From the NCBI RefSeq assembly GCF_900184945.1, contig NZ_FXYF01000002.1, positions 62,001 to 126,000 on the forward strand: a stretch of DNA of 64,000 bases, written 5' to 3'. The DNA is from Antarctobacter aquimaris. GTDB lineage: Bacteria; Pseudomonadota; Alphaproteobacteria; Rhodobacterales; Rhodobacteraceae. The notes beneath the pieces were generated by a model. It was not told where the DNA came from. It searched no databases and saw only the letters and a program-made list of their open reading frames with translations. A program made the translations under genes and the position numbers. Positions 8,604 through 16,539 of this stretch are shown here, piece by piece (position 1 is the first letter of the stretch; each line of letters opens with the position of its first letter).

Positions 8604-9569
8604 TCACTGTTCCTGTCCCACGATGGAGTCCGTCACCGCCGTCCCGCCATCGCGCGACTTGCGGATGTAGTAGGGCGAAATCGTCGAATGCTCCAGCAAG
8701 GCGCGCTGCTGCTTGAGGGTCAGCGGCCGGTCGAACCGGAAATCGGTGACGGTGTCGTAGATACCGCTGCACCGCACCGAAAGCGCCGTGTCCTCCACCT
8801 CGATCCGGGCTTCGCCGCCGCGCAGGTCCGACAGCGCCTCGTCGAAGGCGACCACGTTCAGTGGATGGAACCGGCACCCGCCCTTGCCCAGGGTCAGGAC
8901 CAGCCCGTCGATTCGGCGGCTGCCGACGTGCAGGCAGGCCGGAATTCGGCAGGCCTTGCGGTTGTAGAGCAGCGCCATGGCCCAGCGGTAGCCGGTGTCG
9001 ATCAGCATCAGCACGGCGATGAACACCGTCATGACGGCGACGACCGCCCCGGCGGCAAACAGCTTGTCCTCCTCGGCGCGGCGCTCGACCTCGGACCAAT
9101 TGAAACCCGAACCGGATAGGAACCCGCCTGTCCGGCCTTGCTGGATTTGCTGGAAAATCGCAGAGCCGGTTTCGACGCAGGCCAGCGTGCTTTGCTGGTC
9201 GAACTCGCTGAGCATGGCGCGGATCCGTGCCGGGTTGTAGCTGCCGCCGCTTCCGATACGCTCGGCCTCGGCCATCAGGTCGACGGCGATGGTCGAGACG
9301 CTGTCCAACCCGTTGTCATGCAGCGTCCGGACGACTCGGGCTTCGGACAGGCCGGCCATCTGCGCCGCCAGCCGGTCCGTCATGACGGCAGGCACATCGG
9401 CCCCTTCGGACGGCAGGGCGGCCAGCGTGCGGGCCAGCGACATAAGGTCCGCCGGGACCTGGCAGGACTGCGCCTGCACCCCACGCGGCGCGGCAAGGCA
9501 CACAACGCACATCACGGCCAGCGCGGTCAGCTCGGCCCGCGCCCGTCGCCGGTACGAAGTCATGAACAT
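8604..9569 (-). CDS. Secreted/membrane-anchored protein with PilZ-like C-terminal domain
   Basis: A 321-residue protein I do not recognise by name. It has a signal peptide (hydrophobic TALAVMCVVCLAAP, cleavage near VQAQS). A helical extracytoplasmic part (about 35-165) contains two cysteines. One strong transmembrane helix follows (AAGAVVAVMTVFIAVLMLI, about 173-192). The C-terminal, then cytoplasmic, part starts with YNRKACRIPACL and continues with strand-rich sequence, resembling a PilZ-type fold (Arg cluster followed by a beta barrel). Cyclic-di-GMP binding is only a suggestion, because the classical RxxxR...DxSxxG pattern is incomplete. It is transcribed towards the decayed DUF4239 gene and away from the lytic transglycosylase's 3' end (about 90 bp gap). 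Confidence 0.6.
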   Translation of the reverse strand: MFMTSYRRRARAELTALAVMCVVCLAAPRGVQAQSCQVPADLMSLARTLAALPSEGADVPAVMTDRLAAQMAGLSEARVVRTLHDNGLDSVSTIAVDLMAEAERIGSGGSYNPARIRAMLSEFDQQSTLACVETGSAIFQQIQQGRTGGFLSGSGFNWSEVERRAEEDKLFAAGAVVAVMTVFIAVLMLIDTGYRWAMALLYNRKACRIPACLHVGSRRIDGLVLTLGKGGCRFHPLNVVAFDEALSDLRGGEARIEVEDTALSVRCSGIYDTVTDFRFDRPLTLKQQRALLEHSTISPYYIRKSRDGGTAVTDSIVGQEQ

Positions 9570-9657
9570 GGCCGCCGCTCCCGTGCATGGGCATCACGGT
9601 GCGCAGTCTTGCAGCAAAGGCATAAGCAAAGCTTAAACGGCGCCCGAAGGCGGTGCG

Positions 9658-10269
9658 TCAGCCGCCCCAGATTGTCTTGACGTAGTTGCGGGTTTCACGG
9701 AAGGGCGGTACGCCGCCGTGTTTCTCGACCGCGCCGGGCCCGGCGTTGTAGGCCGCGAGCGCGAGCTTCCAGCTGCCGAATTTCTGGTATTGCTGCTTGA
9801 GATAGCGCGCGCCACCTTCCAGGTTCTGAACCGGGTCGTGCGGATCGACGCCCAGCAGGCGCGCGGTGTCCGGCATCAGCTGCGCCAGCCCGATGGCGCC
9901 CTTGTGCGACAGCGCCTTGGGGTTGAAGCGCGACTCCTGGTTGACCAGCCGCAGGAACAGGTCCTCGGGGATGCCATGCTTGCGCGCGGCGGTGCGCGCC
10001 ATGTCGGCATATTGCCCCTTGTAGCGGCCCCGATAGGCCGGCAGGTCGCCGTCCGCGGTCGTGCCCCACTTGGTGGGTGTCACCACCTTGGGTGGCTGCA
10101 ACCGGACCGAATCCTTGTACTGCCGGGCGGCGCGGTTATCGAGCACCTTGGTCTGGTTGGAAAACAGCAGCGCCCGGTTCTTGGTGGACAGAACCTCGGC
10201 CGCGGCGCCTTGCGCCAAGCCAACCGATAGCAGAACGATCACCGTTCCGCGCAAAAAGCCGCGTCTCAT
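9658..10269 (-). CDS. Lytic transglycosylase, SLT family
   Basis: A 203-residue periplasmic peptidoglycan-cleaving enzyme. I place the start at 10269 (MRRGFLRG), because it gives a clean signal peptide ending in GAAA; the frame is open 25 codons further but reads as non-coding. The SLT domain spans about 90-200. The catalytic glutamate lies in [10 protein letters not shown], followed by the [10 protein letters not shown] and [13 protein letters not shown] motifs of family-1 transglycosylases. It is divergent from ssb across 158 bp. Small stand-alone SLT proteins act in wall turnover or in assembly of envelope machines; nothing nearby narrows it. Confidence 0.9.
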   Translation of the reverse strand: MRRGFLRGTVIVLLSVGLAQGAAAEVLSTKNRALLFSNQTKVLDNRAARQYKDSVRLQPPKVVTPTKWGTTADGDLPAYRGRYKGQYADMARTAARKHGIPEDLFLRLVNQESRFNPKALSHKGAIGLAQLMPDTARLLGVDPHDPVQNLEGGARYLKQQYQKFGSWKLALAAYNAGPGAVEKHGGVPPFRETRNYVKTIWGG

Positions 10270-10427
10270 CAAACTGTCCCCGTCGTCCAATTTCCTGACT
10301 GACCCGCGCACTATACGCAATTGGAGGAAAATCGCCAGACCCACGGACCGCGACCCTTCACCGTGGTTCCATGGATGGTATAGGGTCGGCGAACACGCGC
10401 CGAAGCTGAGATTCGAAAGGGAGAGAC

Positions 10428-10949
10428 ATGGCAGGTTCCGTCAACAAGGTGATCCTGGTGGGCAACCTCGGCCGCGACCCCGAGGTGCGGACGTTCCAGA
10501 ACGGCGGCAAGGTCTGCAACCTGCGGATCGCCACGTCGGAAAACTGGAAGGACCGCAACACCGGGGAGCGCCGCGAGCGGACGGAATGGCACTCGGTCGC
10601 CATTTTTTCGGAACCGCTGGCCCGCATCGCCGAGCAGTACCTCAAGAAGGGGTCCAAGGTCTACATCGAGGGCCAACTGGAAACCCGCAAGTGGCAGGAC
10701 CAGAGCGGCCAGGACCGCTACAGCACCGAGGTGGTGCTGCGGCCCTACCGGAGTGAGCTGACCCTGCTCGACAGCCGCGACGGCGGTGGCGGCGGCAGCT
10801 TTGGCGGTGGCTCCTCGGGCGGCTATGACGATCCGGGCCAGGGCGGCGGCTACGATGACCGCGACTATGGCAGCAGCAGCCGGTCCGGCGGCGGCTCGGG
10901 CCCGTCGCGGGCCCCGGCGCGCGACATCGACGACGAAATTCCGTTCTGA
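10428..10949 (+). CDS. ssb: Single-stranded DNA-binding protein
   Basis: A 173-residue SSB that coats single-stranded DNA in replication and repair. The OB fold covers about residues 3-110, with the family's N-terminal [18 protein letters not shown] and the [19 protein letters not shown] region. A glycine/serine-rich flexible linker follows (about 120-160). The acidic tip DDEIPF is the docking site for partner proteins. The ribosome site GGGAGAGAC precedes the ATG. A GAAC-N7-GAAG half-match to the alphaproteobacterial SOS box (GAAC-N7-GAAC) lies at 10391-10405, about 25 bp before the start. It has one mismatch, so LexA control is possible but not shown. Confidence 0.97.
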   Translation: MAGSVNKVILVGNLGRDPEVRTFQNGGKVCNLRIATSENWKDRNTGERRERTEWHSVAIFSEPLARIAEQYLKKGSKVYIEGQLETRKWQDQSGQDRYSTEVVLRPYRSELTLLDSRDGGGGGSFGGGSSGGYDDPGQGGGYDDRDYGSSSRSGGGSGPSRAPARDIDDEIPF

Positions 10950-10987
10950 TCCCCTTGCGGGACAAGTGAAACAACGGCGCGGGCCGT

Positions 10988-11003
10988 CGGATCGCAGGAT
11001 CCG
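10988..11003 (+). terminator. Small hairpin downstream of ssb
   Basis: CGGATC (10988-10993), loop GCAG, GATCCG (10998-11003) lies about 40 bases after the ssb stop. Only a weak T-containing stretch follows (GGTTCGTTTGCC). It may be a weak transcription end or simply a chance dyad. Confidence 0.25.
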
Positions 11004-11125
11004 GCGGTTCGTTTGCCTTCCAGCCGCGCCATGGGCCATCGGGCGCCCGATTGCCGCGCCCGGTAGCACCGCGCCGCGACAAGGCTTATGTCCGACACGT
11101 CACCCCGCAGACAGGAGGGCCCTGC

Positions 11126-12187
11126 ATGACCTGGACCATTCGCCTCGGCACGCTTCTGGGCTCGGAACTGCGGGTGCACGCCACCTTTTTCCTGCTGCTG
11201 GCCTGGGTCGCCGCGGCGGCCTGGGCCGAAAGCGGCCCGGCGGCGGCGCTGGACAACACGCTGTTCATCCTGGCGCTGTTCGCCTGCGTGGTGGCGCATG
11301 AATACGGCCACGCCCTGACCGCGCGGCGCTACGGCATCCGCACGCCGGACATCACCCTGCTGCCGATCGGCGGCATGGCCCGGTTGGAACGGATGCCCGA
11401 GAAACCCGCGCAGGAGATCGCCGTGGCGCTGGCCGGGCCGGCCGTCAACGTGGTGATCTGGGCGGTACTGGTCGGCTTTGGCGCCACGACACAGCTGGAG
11501 GCGCTGGCCGACCCGTCGAACCCGCAGGACTTCCTGGGGCGGCTGGCGGCGGTGAACCTGTTCCTGGCGGTGTTCAACCTGATCCCGGCCTTTCCGATGG
11601 ACGGCGGGCGGGTGCTGCGGGCGTTGCTGGCGATGGGCACGGACCGCGTGCGCGCCACGCGCATCGCCGCCACGGCGGGGCAGATCGTGGCCTTTGTCTT
11701 TGGCTTTCTCGGCCTGACCTCGGGCAACCTGATCCTGCTGCTGATCGCGCTGTTCGTCTTCATGGCGGCCCACGCCGAGGCGCGCGACGTCGAGGCGCAC
11801 GACTTTGCGCGCGGCCTCTTTGTGCGCGACGCGATGATCACCAGTTTCGAGCGGCTGGCGCCCACGGACCCGATGCATGTCGCGGCGCAGACCCTGATCC
11901 GCACAACGCAGCACGAGTTTCCGGTGCTGGACCGCGACGGTCGGCTGCTGGGCTTTCTGACCCGGACGGCGCTGTTCCGGGCGATGGCCGAAGGCCACAA
12001 TACCCTGCCCGTGGCCGAGGCGATGGAGAGCGTGCCCGCCCTGCCCCTGACCGCGCCGCTGGCCCAGGCGCTGGACGCGCTGCAAGGCGCGCCCGCCGTC
12101 GCGGCGACGGACGCGGGCGGGCATGTGATCGGCTATGTCACCGCCGAGAACCTGGGCGAGCTGATGCTGTTGCGCGGTCGGCGCTGA
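11126..12187 (+). CDS. Site-2 protease family (M50) metallopeptidase with CBS pair
   Basis: A 353-residue inner-membrane protein. The ATG at 11126 follows an AGGAGGG ribosome site. The zinc-site motif HEYGH is at about residues 57-61, and the second motif NLIPAFPMDGGRVLRA at about 155-170 supplies the third ligand Asp. About six membrane helices surround them. Two CBS domains form the C-terminus (about 240-350). This matches the SpoIVFB/Rip3-like class, where CBS domains sense adenine nucleotides. Its substrate, usually a membrane-bound anti-sigma factor or signal-peptide remnant, cannot be deduced here. Confidence 0.92.
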   Translation: MTWTIRLGTLLGSELRVHATFFLLLAWVAAAAWAESGPAAALDNTLFILALFACVVAHEYGHALTARRYGIRTPDITLLPIGGMARLERMPEKPAQEIAVALAGPAVNVVIWAVLVGFGATTQLEALADPSNPQDFLGRLAAVNLFLAVFNLIPAFPMDGGRVLRALLAMGTDRVRATRIAATAGQIVAFVFGFLGLTSGNLILLLIALFVFMAAHAEARDVEAHDFARGLFVRDAMITSFERLAPTDPMHVAAQTLIRTTQHEFPVLDRDGRLLGFLTRTALFRAMAEGHNTLPVAEAMESVPALPLTAPLAQALDALQGAPAVAATDAGGHVIGYVTAENLGELMLLRGRR

Positions 12188-12196
12188 CGCGCGCCA

Positions 12197-13309
12197 TCAG
12201 CGGGCGGCCAGCTGATCCGAAAGCAGCCGCAACACGGCCTCACGCGGCACGTCGGAGGTGACAAAGGCCTGGCCGATCCCGCGCGCCAGGATAAAGCGCA
12301 GTTGCCCGTCGATCACCTTCTTGTCCTGCCCCATGAGGTCCAGCAGCGACTCGGCGCCGGGCAGATCGCCGGGGATGTCGGCCAGGTCGCAGCGCATCCC
12401 GCTGTCCTTCAGGAGTGCGCGCACGCGGCTGGGGTCTTCCTGCGCACAGAGGCCCAGCCGGGCCGACAGTTCAAAGGCCAGCGCGCAGCCGATCGCCACC
12501 CCTTCGCCGTGCAGCAGCCGGTCGGAATAGCCGGTGGCGGTCTCCAGCGCGTGGCAAAAGGTATGGCCCAGGTTCAGCAGCGCGCGGTCGCCCTGCTCGG
12601 TCTCGTCGCGCAGCACGATCTCGGCCTTCATCTCGACCGAGCGTTTCACCGCCTGTGCCCGCGCGGCCCGGTCGCCGGCGGCGATCCTCGGGGTGTTCTC
12701 TTCGAGCCAGGCAAAGAACGCCGCGTCGCCCAGCAGCCCGTATTTCACCACCTCGCCGTAGCCAGCAAGAAAGTCGCGCGGCGGAAGCGTGTCCAGCACG
12801 CCGATGTCGGCCAGCACCAGCGCGGGCTGGTGAAAGGCGCCGATCAGGTTCTTGCCCTGCGGCGCGTTGATCCCGGTCTTGCCACCGACCGAACTGTCGA
12901 CCTGCGCCAACAGCGAGGTCGGGATCTGCACGAACCGCACCCCCCGGCGCAGCACGGCGGCGGCAAAGCCGACAAGGTCGCCGATCACGCCGCCGCCAAG
13001 GGCTATCACCACGTCGCGCCGTTCGACCTTCTGTTCCAGCAGCCATTCCACCGTGCGGGTGAACTGCGGCCAGCCCTTGGTGGATTCGCCCGGCGGCAGG
13101 GTCAGCGCGACGCAATCGATGCCTTCGGACGCCAGCGCGGCGGTGAGCGCGGGCAGATGCGCGCGGGCCACCGTTTCATCGGTGACCACGGCGACGCGCG
13201 GACGTTTCAGCAGCGGCGCGATCTCGGCCCCTGCCCTTGCCAGCAGTCCCTCGCCGATGCGCACATCGTATTCGCGCCCCGGCAGGGGCACCGACACCGT
13301 TTCGATCAT
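12197..13309 (-). CDS. aroB: 3-dehydroquinate synthase
   Basis: A 370-residue cytoplasmic enzyme that converts DAHP to 3-dehydroquinate, the second shikimate-pathway step, using NAD and a divalent metal. Visible motifs are the nucleotide-binding GGGVIGDLVGFAAA, the PTSLLAQVDSSVGGKTGIN block, and the metal-ligand regions GYGEVVKYGLL and LNLGHTFCHALE. The start at 13309 overlaps the aroK stop in an ATGA (13306-13309), so translation is coupled. The aroK-aroB order is the usual one in proteobacteria. Confidence 0.97.
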   Translation of the reverse strand: MIETVSVPLPGREYDVRIGEGLLARAGAEIAPLLKRPRVAVVTDETVARAHLPALTAALASEGIDCVALTLPPGESTKGWPQFTRTVEWLLEQKVERRDVVIALGGGVIGDLVGFAAAVLRRGVRFVQIPTSLLAQVDSSVGGKTGINAPQGKNLIGAFHQPALVLADIGVLDTLPPRDFLAGYGEVVKYGLLGDAAFFAWLEENTPRIAAGDRAARAQAVKRSVEMKAEIVLRDETEQGDRALLNLGHTFCHALETATGYSDRLLHGEGVAIGCALAFELSARLGLCAQEDPSRVRALLKDSGMRCDLADIPGDLPGAESLLDLMGQDKKVIDGQLRFILARGIGQAFVTSDVPREAVLRLLSDQLAAR

Positions 13310-13878
13310 TCCACTTTCTCCAGAACATCGGGCCGCCGCGCCAGCAGGGCCTGGGACACGCGGCGCGCCATCTGGTCCAGCGACAGGCCCGGCACCGAGA
13401 CGACCTCGATATCCGCCTTGGCGTAGACCGGCACCCGCGCCTCGTAGAGCGCGCGCAGGGTGCCCTTGGGATCGGGGGTGCGCAGCAGGGGCCGGGTGTC
13501 CTTGTGCCGGACCCGTTCCCACAACAATTCAAGGTCGGCATTCAGCCAGACCGAGACCCCCATGCGCGAGATCATCGCGCGGTTGGCCTCGGACACGAAG
13601 GCACCGCCGCCGGTGGACAGCACGCCCGGTTCACCCTCCAGCAGGCGTTCGATCACCTGGCTTTCCTTGCGGCGGAAAAAGGCCTCGCCATCGCGCGAGA
13701 AGATCTCGGCGATGGTGCGGTTGGCGGCTTCCTCGATCTCGTGGTCCGAATCGCGGAACACGACGCCCAGCTGCGCCGCCAGAGTCCGCCCGACCGCTGT
13801 CTTGCCGGCGCCCATCATGCCGACAAAAACGATAGTCTTGTGCAGGATCAAACCCTTGTGAACCGCCGCGTCGGCCAT
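13306..13878 (-). CDS. aroK: Shikimate kinase
   Basis: A 190-residue P-loop kinase that phosphorylates shikimate at O3. The Walker A is GMMGAGKTAVGR (about 20-31), followed by DSDHEIE with the shikimate-binding Asp, FFRRKES, the STGGGAF loop, and the LID segment containing RPLL. The start at 13878 (MADAAVHKG) gives the normal family length. The frame continues upstream through sequence that codes the divergent neighbour on the other strand. It is the first gene of the aroK-aroB pair. Confidence 0.95.
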   Translation of the reverse strand: MADAAVHKGLILHKTIVFVGMMGAGKTAVGRTLAAQLGVVFRDSDHEIEEAANRTIAEIFSRDGEAFFRRKESQVIERLLEGEPGVLSTGGGAFVSEANRAMISRMGVSVWLNADLELLWERVRHKDTRPLLRTPDPKGTLRALYEARVPVYAKADIEVVSVPGLSLDQMARRVSQALLARRPDVLEKVE

Positions 13879-13912
13879 CCTTCGCCCATCTCTTACCTGT
13901 TGCGTGAATGAC

Positions 13913-13940
13913 GTGAACGCGGGAAAAAGGCTAGGTATAA
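13913..13940 (+). promoter_or_regulatory. Candidate promoter for the 49-aa gene and its operon
   Basis: GTGAAC (13913-13918), a 16-bp spacer and GTATAA (13935-13940) lie in the 93-bp divergent gap between aroK and the small membrane-protein gene. They sit about 30 bp before that gene's ATG. The local AT content is clearly above the surroundings. This is by consensus only. Confidence 0.35.
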
Positions 13941-13971
13941 GTTCAAAAAACTGAGGCAGGGGCATTCCACC

Positions 13972-14121
13972 ATGGGCTGGTTGATCAAATGGCTGTTCTA
14001 TCTGCTGATCCTGGCCGGGTTGGTGCTTGTGGCGTATGCCTATGTCGGCCCCTACTTCGGCGCCGACTTCAGCCCGCCGCAATCCGAACGCCGTCTCCCG
14101 GTAGAGCTCGATGGCGGTTGA
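13972..14121 (+). CDS. Small single-span membrane protein (49 aa)
   Basis: A short open frame starts with MGWLIKWLFYLLILAGLVLV, one clear transmembrane helix. A short AYAYVGPYFGADFSPPQSE stretch and a charged end follow. GGCAGGGGC precedes the ATG. The next gene begins just before or just after its stop, as expected for a translationally coupled pair that probably also includes xerD. It resembles small uncharacterised proteins that precede xerD in Rhodobacteraceae. The function is unknown. Confidence 0.7.
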   Translation: MGWLIKWLFYLLILAGLVLVAYAYVGPYFGADFSPPQSERRLPVELDGG

Positions 14122-14143
14122 GCGGACGCAGGGGCGCGCGACG

Positions 14144-15607
14144 ATGACAGGCTCGGCGCTGCGACTGCTGGTCGCGGCGGCGCTTGGCATGGGGTCCATG
14201 GGTGCCGATGCACAGACCGATCCGGTTGCGTCCAGTGCCGCGCCGCCGCGGGTCGAGGCGGCCCCGCTGGAGGCGATGAACGCGGGCGCGGCGGGTCTTT
14301 TGTCGCCGCGGGTGACCGGCCTGCCCTTTTCGCTCTGGGTCGCGTCCGAGCCGCGCACGCTGGACAGCCTGACCCGGACGCTGGACCTGCCGGTCCCCGC
14401 CCTGCGCGCGCAGATGCGGGTGATGATGCTGGCCGAGGCCGATCCGCCCAGGGGCGACCGTGACCTGGCGCATCTGACCTCGCGGCTGGCCTGGCTCAAG
14501 GAACAGGGCCATGTCGAAGAGGCGCTGGCGCTGCTGGACATCACCGGGGTGCAGGATCCGCACCTGTTTGCCGCCTGGTCCGACCTCGCCCTGTTGCTGG
14601 GCCAGGTCGAGCCGGTGTGCCGCGCCCTTCAGACACAGCCCACGCTGAGCGACGACCTGGCCTTGCGCATCTTCTGCGCCGCGCGCAGCGGCGACTGGCC
14701 GCGCGCCGCGCTGACCCTGCAAAGCGCGGTGACGCTGGGCGACCTGCGCGGCCGGCAGGCGGAGCTGCTGACACGCTTCCTCGACCCGGAACTGGCGACC
14801 GATGCGCCGCTGTTGCCGCCGGTGCGGCCGACACCGCTGGAATTCCGCCTGTTCGAGGCGCTGGGAGAACCGCTGCCCACCGCCCCCCTGCCGCTGCATT
14901 ACGCGGTGCTGGACCTCGGCGGCGACAACGGCTGGCGTGCGCAGGTCCAGTCGGCCGAACGGCTGGCAAGGGTCGGCAGCCTGCCGGCCAACCGGCTGCT
15001 GGGCATCTACACGCTGCGCGAACCGGCGGCGTCGGGCGGGGTCTGGGACCGGGTCGCGGCCTTGCAGGACTTTGAACGCGCGGTGGCGCGGGGCAGCGCC
15101 AACACCGGGCAGGAACTGGTCCGGGTCTGGCCACAGATGGCCTCGGGGCGGCTGCTGGTGCCCTTTGCCGAGCTGTTTGCCGAACCGCTGGCGGCGCTGC
15201 CGCTGGAGGGGCGCGCGGCGGGGCTGGCCCGGCGCACCGCCTTCCTGTCGCCCGCCTACGAGAGCCTGGCCGCCGCCATGACCGACGACAGCGCCGAAAC
15301 GCGGTTCCTGACCGCCATCGCGCGCGGGCAGACCCCGGAGCGGATCGCCGACCTGCCGCATGCCGAGGCGGTGGCCGCCGCTTTTTCCGGCGCGGCGATG
15401 CCGCAGGACCTGCGCGGTTACCTCGCCGAGGGCAAGCTGGGCGAGGTCATCCTGCGCGCCATGGCGCTGTTCGGCAGCGGGGCTGCGGGCAACGGGCAGG
15501 ACCTGACCGACGCCATCGCCACCTTTCGCACCCTTGGTCTGGAAGACCTGGCGCGGCGCGCCGCGCTGGAGCTGATGATCCTCGACGCCGAAAGGGCGCG
15601 GCGGTGA
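14144..15607 (+). CDS. Exported alpha-helical protein of unknown function
   Basis: A 487-residue protein (498 if the in-frame ATG at 14111 is used) with a signal peptide: MTGSALRLLVAAALGMGSMG, cleavage near ADAQ. The rest is leucine/alanine-rich and looks like helical hairpin repeats (TPR/Sel1-like spacing), without a named motif. It overlaps xerD by four bases (GTGA) and follows the 49-aa membrane protein. The trio looks like one operon. I know of no assigned function; a periplasmic scaffold role is a guess from the repeat character. Confidence 0.65.
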   Translation: MTGSALRLLVAAALGMGSMGADAQTDPVASSAAPPRVEAAPLEAMNAGAAGLLSPRVTGLPFSLWVASEPRTLDSLTRTLDLPVPALRAQMRVMMLAEADPPRGDRDLAHLTSRLAWLKEQGHVEEALALLDITGVQDPHLFAAWSDLALLLGQVEPVCRALQTQPTLSDDLALRIFCAARSGDWPRAALTLQSAVTLGDLRGRQAELLTRFLDPELATDAPLLPPVRPTPLEFRLFEALGEPLPTAPLPLHYAVLDLGGDNGWRAQVQSAERLARVGSLPANRLLGIYTLREPAASGGVWDRVAALQDFERAVARGSANTGQELVRVWPQMASGRLLVPFAELFAEPLAALPLEGRAAGLARRTAFLSPAYESLAAAMTDDSAETRFLTAIARGQTPERIADLPHAEAVAAAFSGAAMPQDLRGYLAEGKLGEVILRAMALFGSGAAGNGQDLTDAIATFRTLGLEDLARRAALELMILDAERARR

Positions 15608-16533
15608 CCCCGTCCCGCTGGGTGCCGCTGTTCCTCGAGGCGCTGGCCGCCGAACGCGGCGCCGCGGCCAACACGCTGGCCGCCTACGACCGCGACCTGG
15701 CCCATGTGCAGGACTGGATGTCGGGCAAGGGGCTGGACCTGGCGGATGCCACGCAGGCGGACCTGGAATCCTACCTGGTGTTCTGCGATGCGCAGGGCCT
15801 GTCCCGCGCCACCCGCGCGCGCCGCCTGTCGGCGCTGAAACAGTTCTACCGCTTTGCCTTCGAGGAAGGGTTGCGCGGCGACAACCCCGCCATCCAGATC
15901 ACCGGCCCCGGCCGGGACAAGCGCCTGCCCAAGACGCTGTCGGTGCCGGAGGTGGACGGGCTGCTGGAGGCCGCCGAAGGCCATGGACGGACCGAGGCGG
16001 ACCGCCAGCGCAACACCTGCCTGATGCAGGTGCTTTATGCCACAGGCATGCGGGTCAGCGAGCTGGTCTCGCTGCCGCTGGCGGCGGCGCGGGGCGATCC
16101 GCGGATGCTGCTGATCCGCGGCAAGGGCGGCAAGGAACGCATGGTGCCGCTGTCGCCGCCCGCGCGGGTGGCTCTCGCGGCCTGGCTGGCGGTGCGGCAG
16201 GCGCAGGAGGACGCGGCGCGCACCCAGGGCAAGCCGGCCTCGGCCTTCCTGTTCCCGTCGCGCGGCAAGGCCGGGCACCTTTCGCGCCACGCCTTCTACA
16301 TGCTGATCAAGGAATTCGCCGTGGGCGCCGGGGTATCCCCGGACAAGGTGACACCACACACCCTGCGGCACGCCTTTGCCACTCACCTGCTGGCCAACGG
16401 CGCCGACCTGCGCGCCATCCAGACGCTGCTTGGCCATGCCGACGTTGCCACGACCGAGATCTACACCCACGTGCTGGAAGAGCGCCTGCGCGACCTGGTG
16501 CTGGAGCACCACCCGCTCGCGCGCGACGACTGA
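15604..16533 (+). CDS. xerD: Tyrosine recombinase XerD
   Basis: A 309-residue site-specific recombinase that, with XerC, resolves chromosome dimers at dif. It starts with GTG at 15604, inside the previous stop. The N-terminal core-binding SAM-like domain covers about 1-95 and the catalytic domain about 110-300. The catalytic residues are all visible: Arg in ATGMRVSEL, Lys in GKGGKER, HTLRHAFATHL (His/Arg), LLGHAD (His) and the Tyr nucleophile in TEIYTHV. XerD is favoured over XerC by length and motif context. No integrase-type context such as att sites was seen. Confidence 0.92.
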   Translation: MTPSRWVPLFLEALAAERGAAANTLAAYDRDLAHVQDWMSGKGLDLADATQADLESYLVFCDAQGLSRATRARRLSALKQFYRFAFEEGLRGDNPAIQITGPGRDKRLPKTLSVPEVDGLLEAAEGHGRTEADRQRNTCLMQVLYATGMRVSELVSLPLAAARGDPRMLLIRGKGGKERMVPLSPPARVALAAWLAVRQAQEDAARTQGKPASAFLFPSRGKAGHLSRHAFYMLIKEFAVGAGVSPDKVTPHTLRHAFATHLLANGADLRAIQTLLGHADVATTEIYTHVLEERLRDLVLEHHPLARDD

Positions 16534-16539
16534 AACGTC

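Noticed and set aside
10391-10405. SOS box candidate GAAC-N7-GAAG before ssb
   Set aside because: One mismatch to GAAC-N7-GAAC and no second copy; mentioned in the ssb entry but not called as a LexA site.
15604-16533. Tyrosine recombinase as a sign of an integrated element
   Set aside because: Sequence and setting fit housekeeping XerD; no att-like repeats, excisionase or phage genes nearby.
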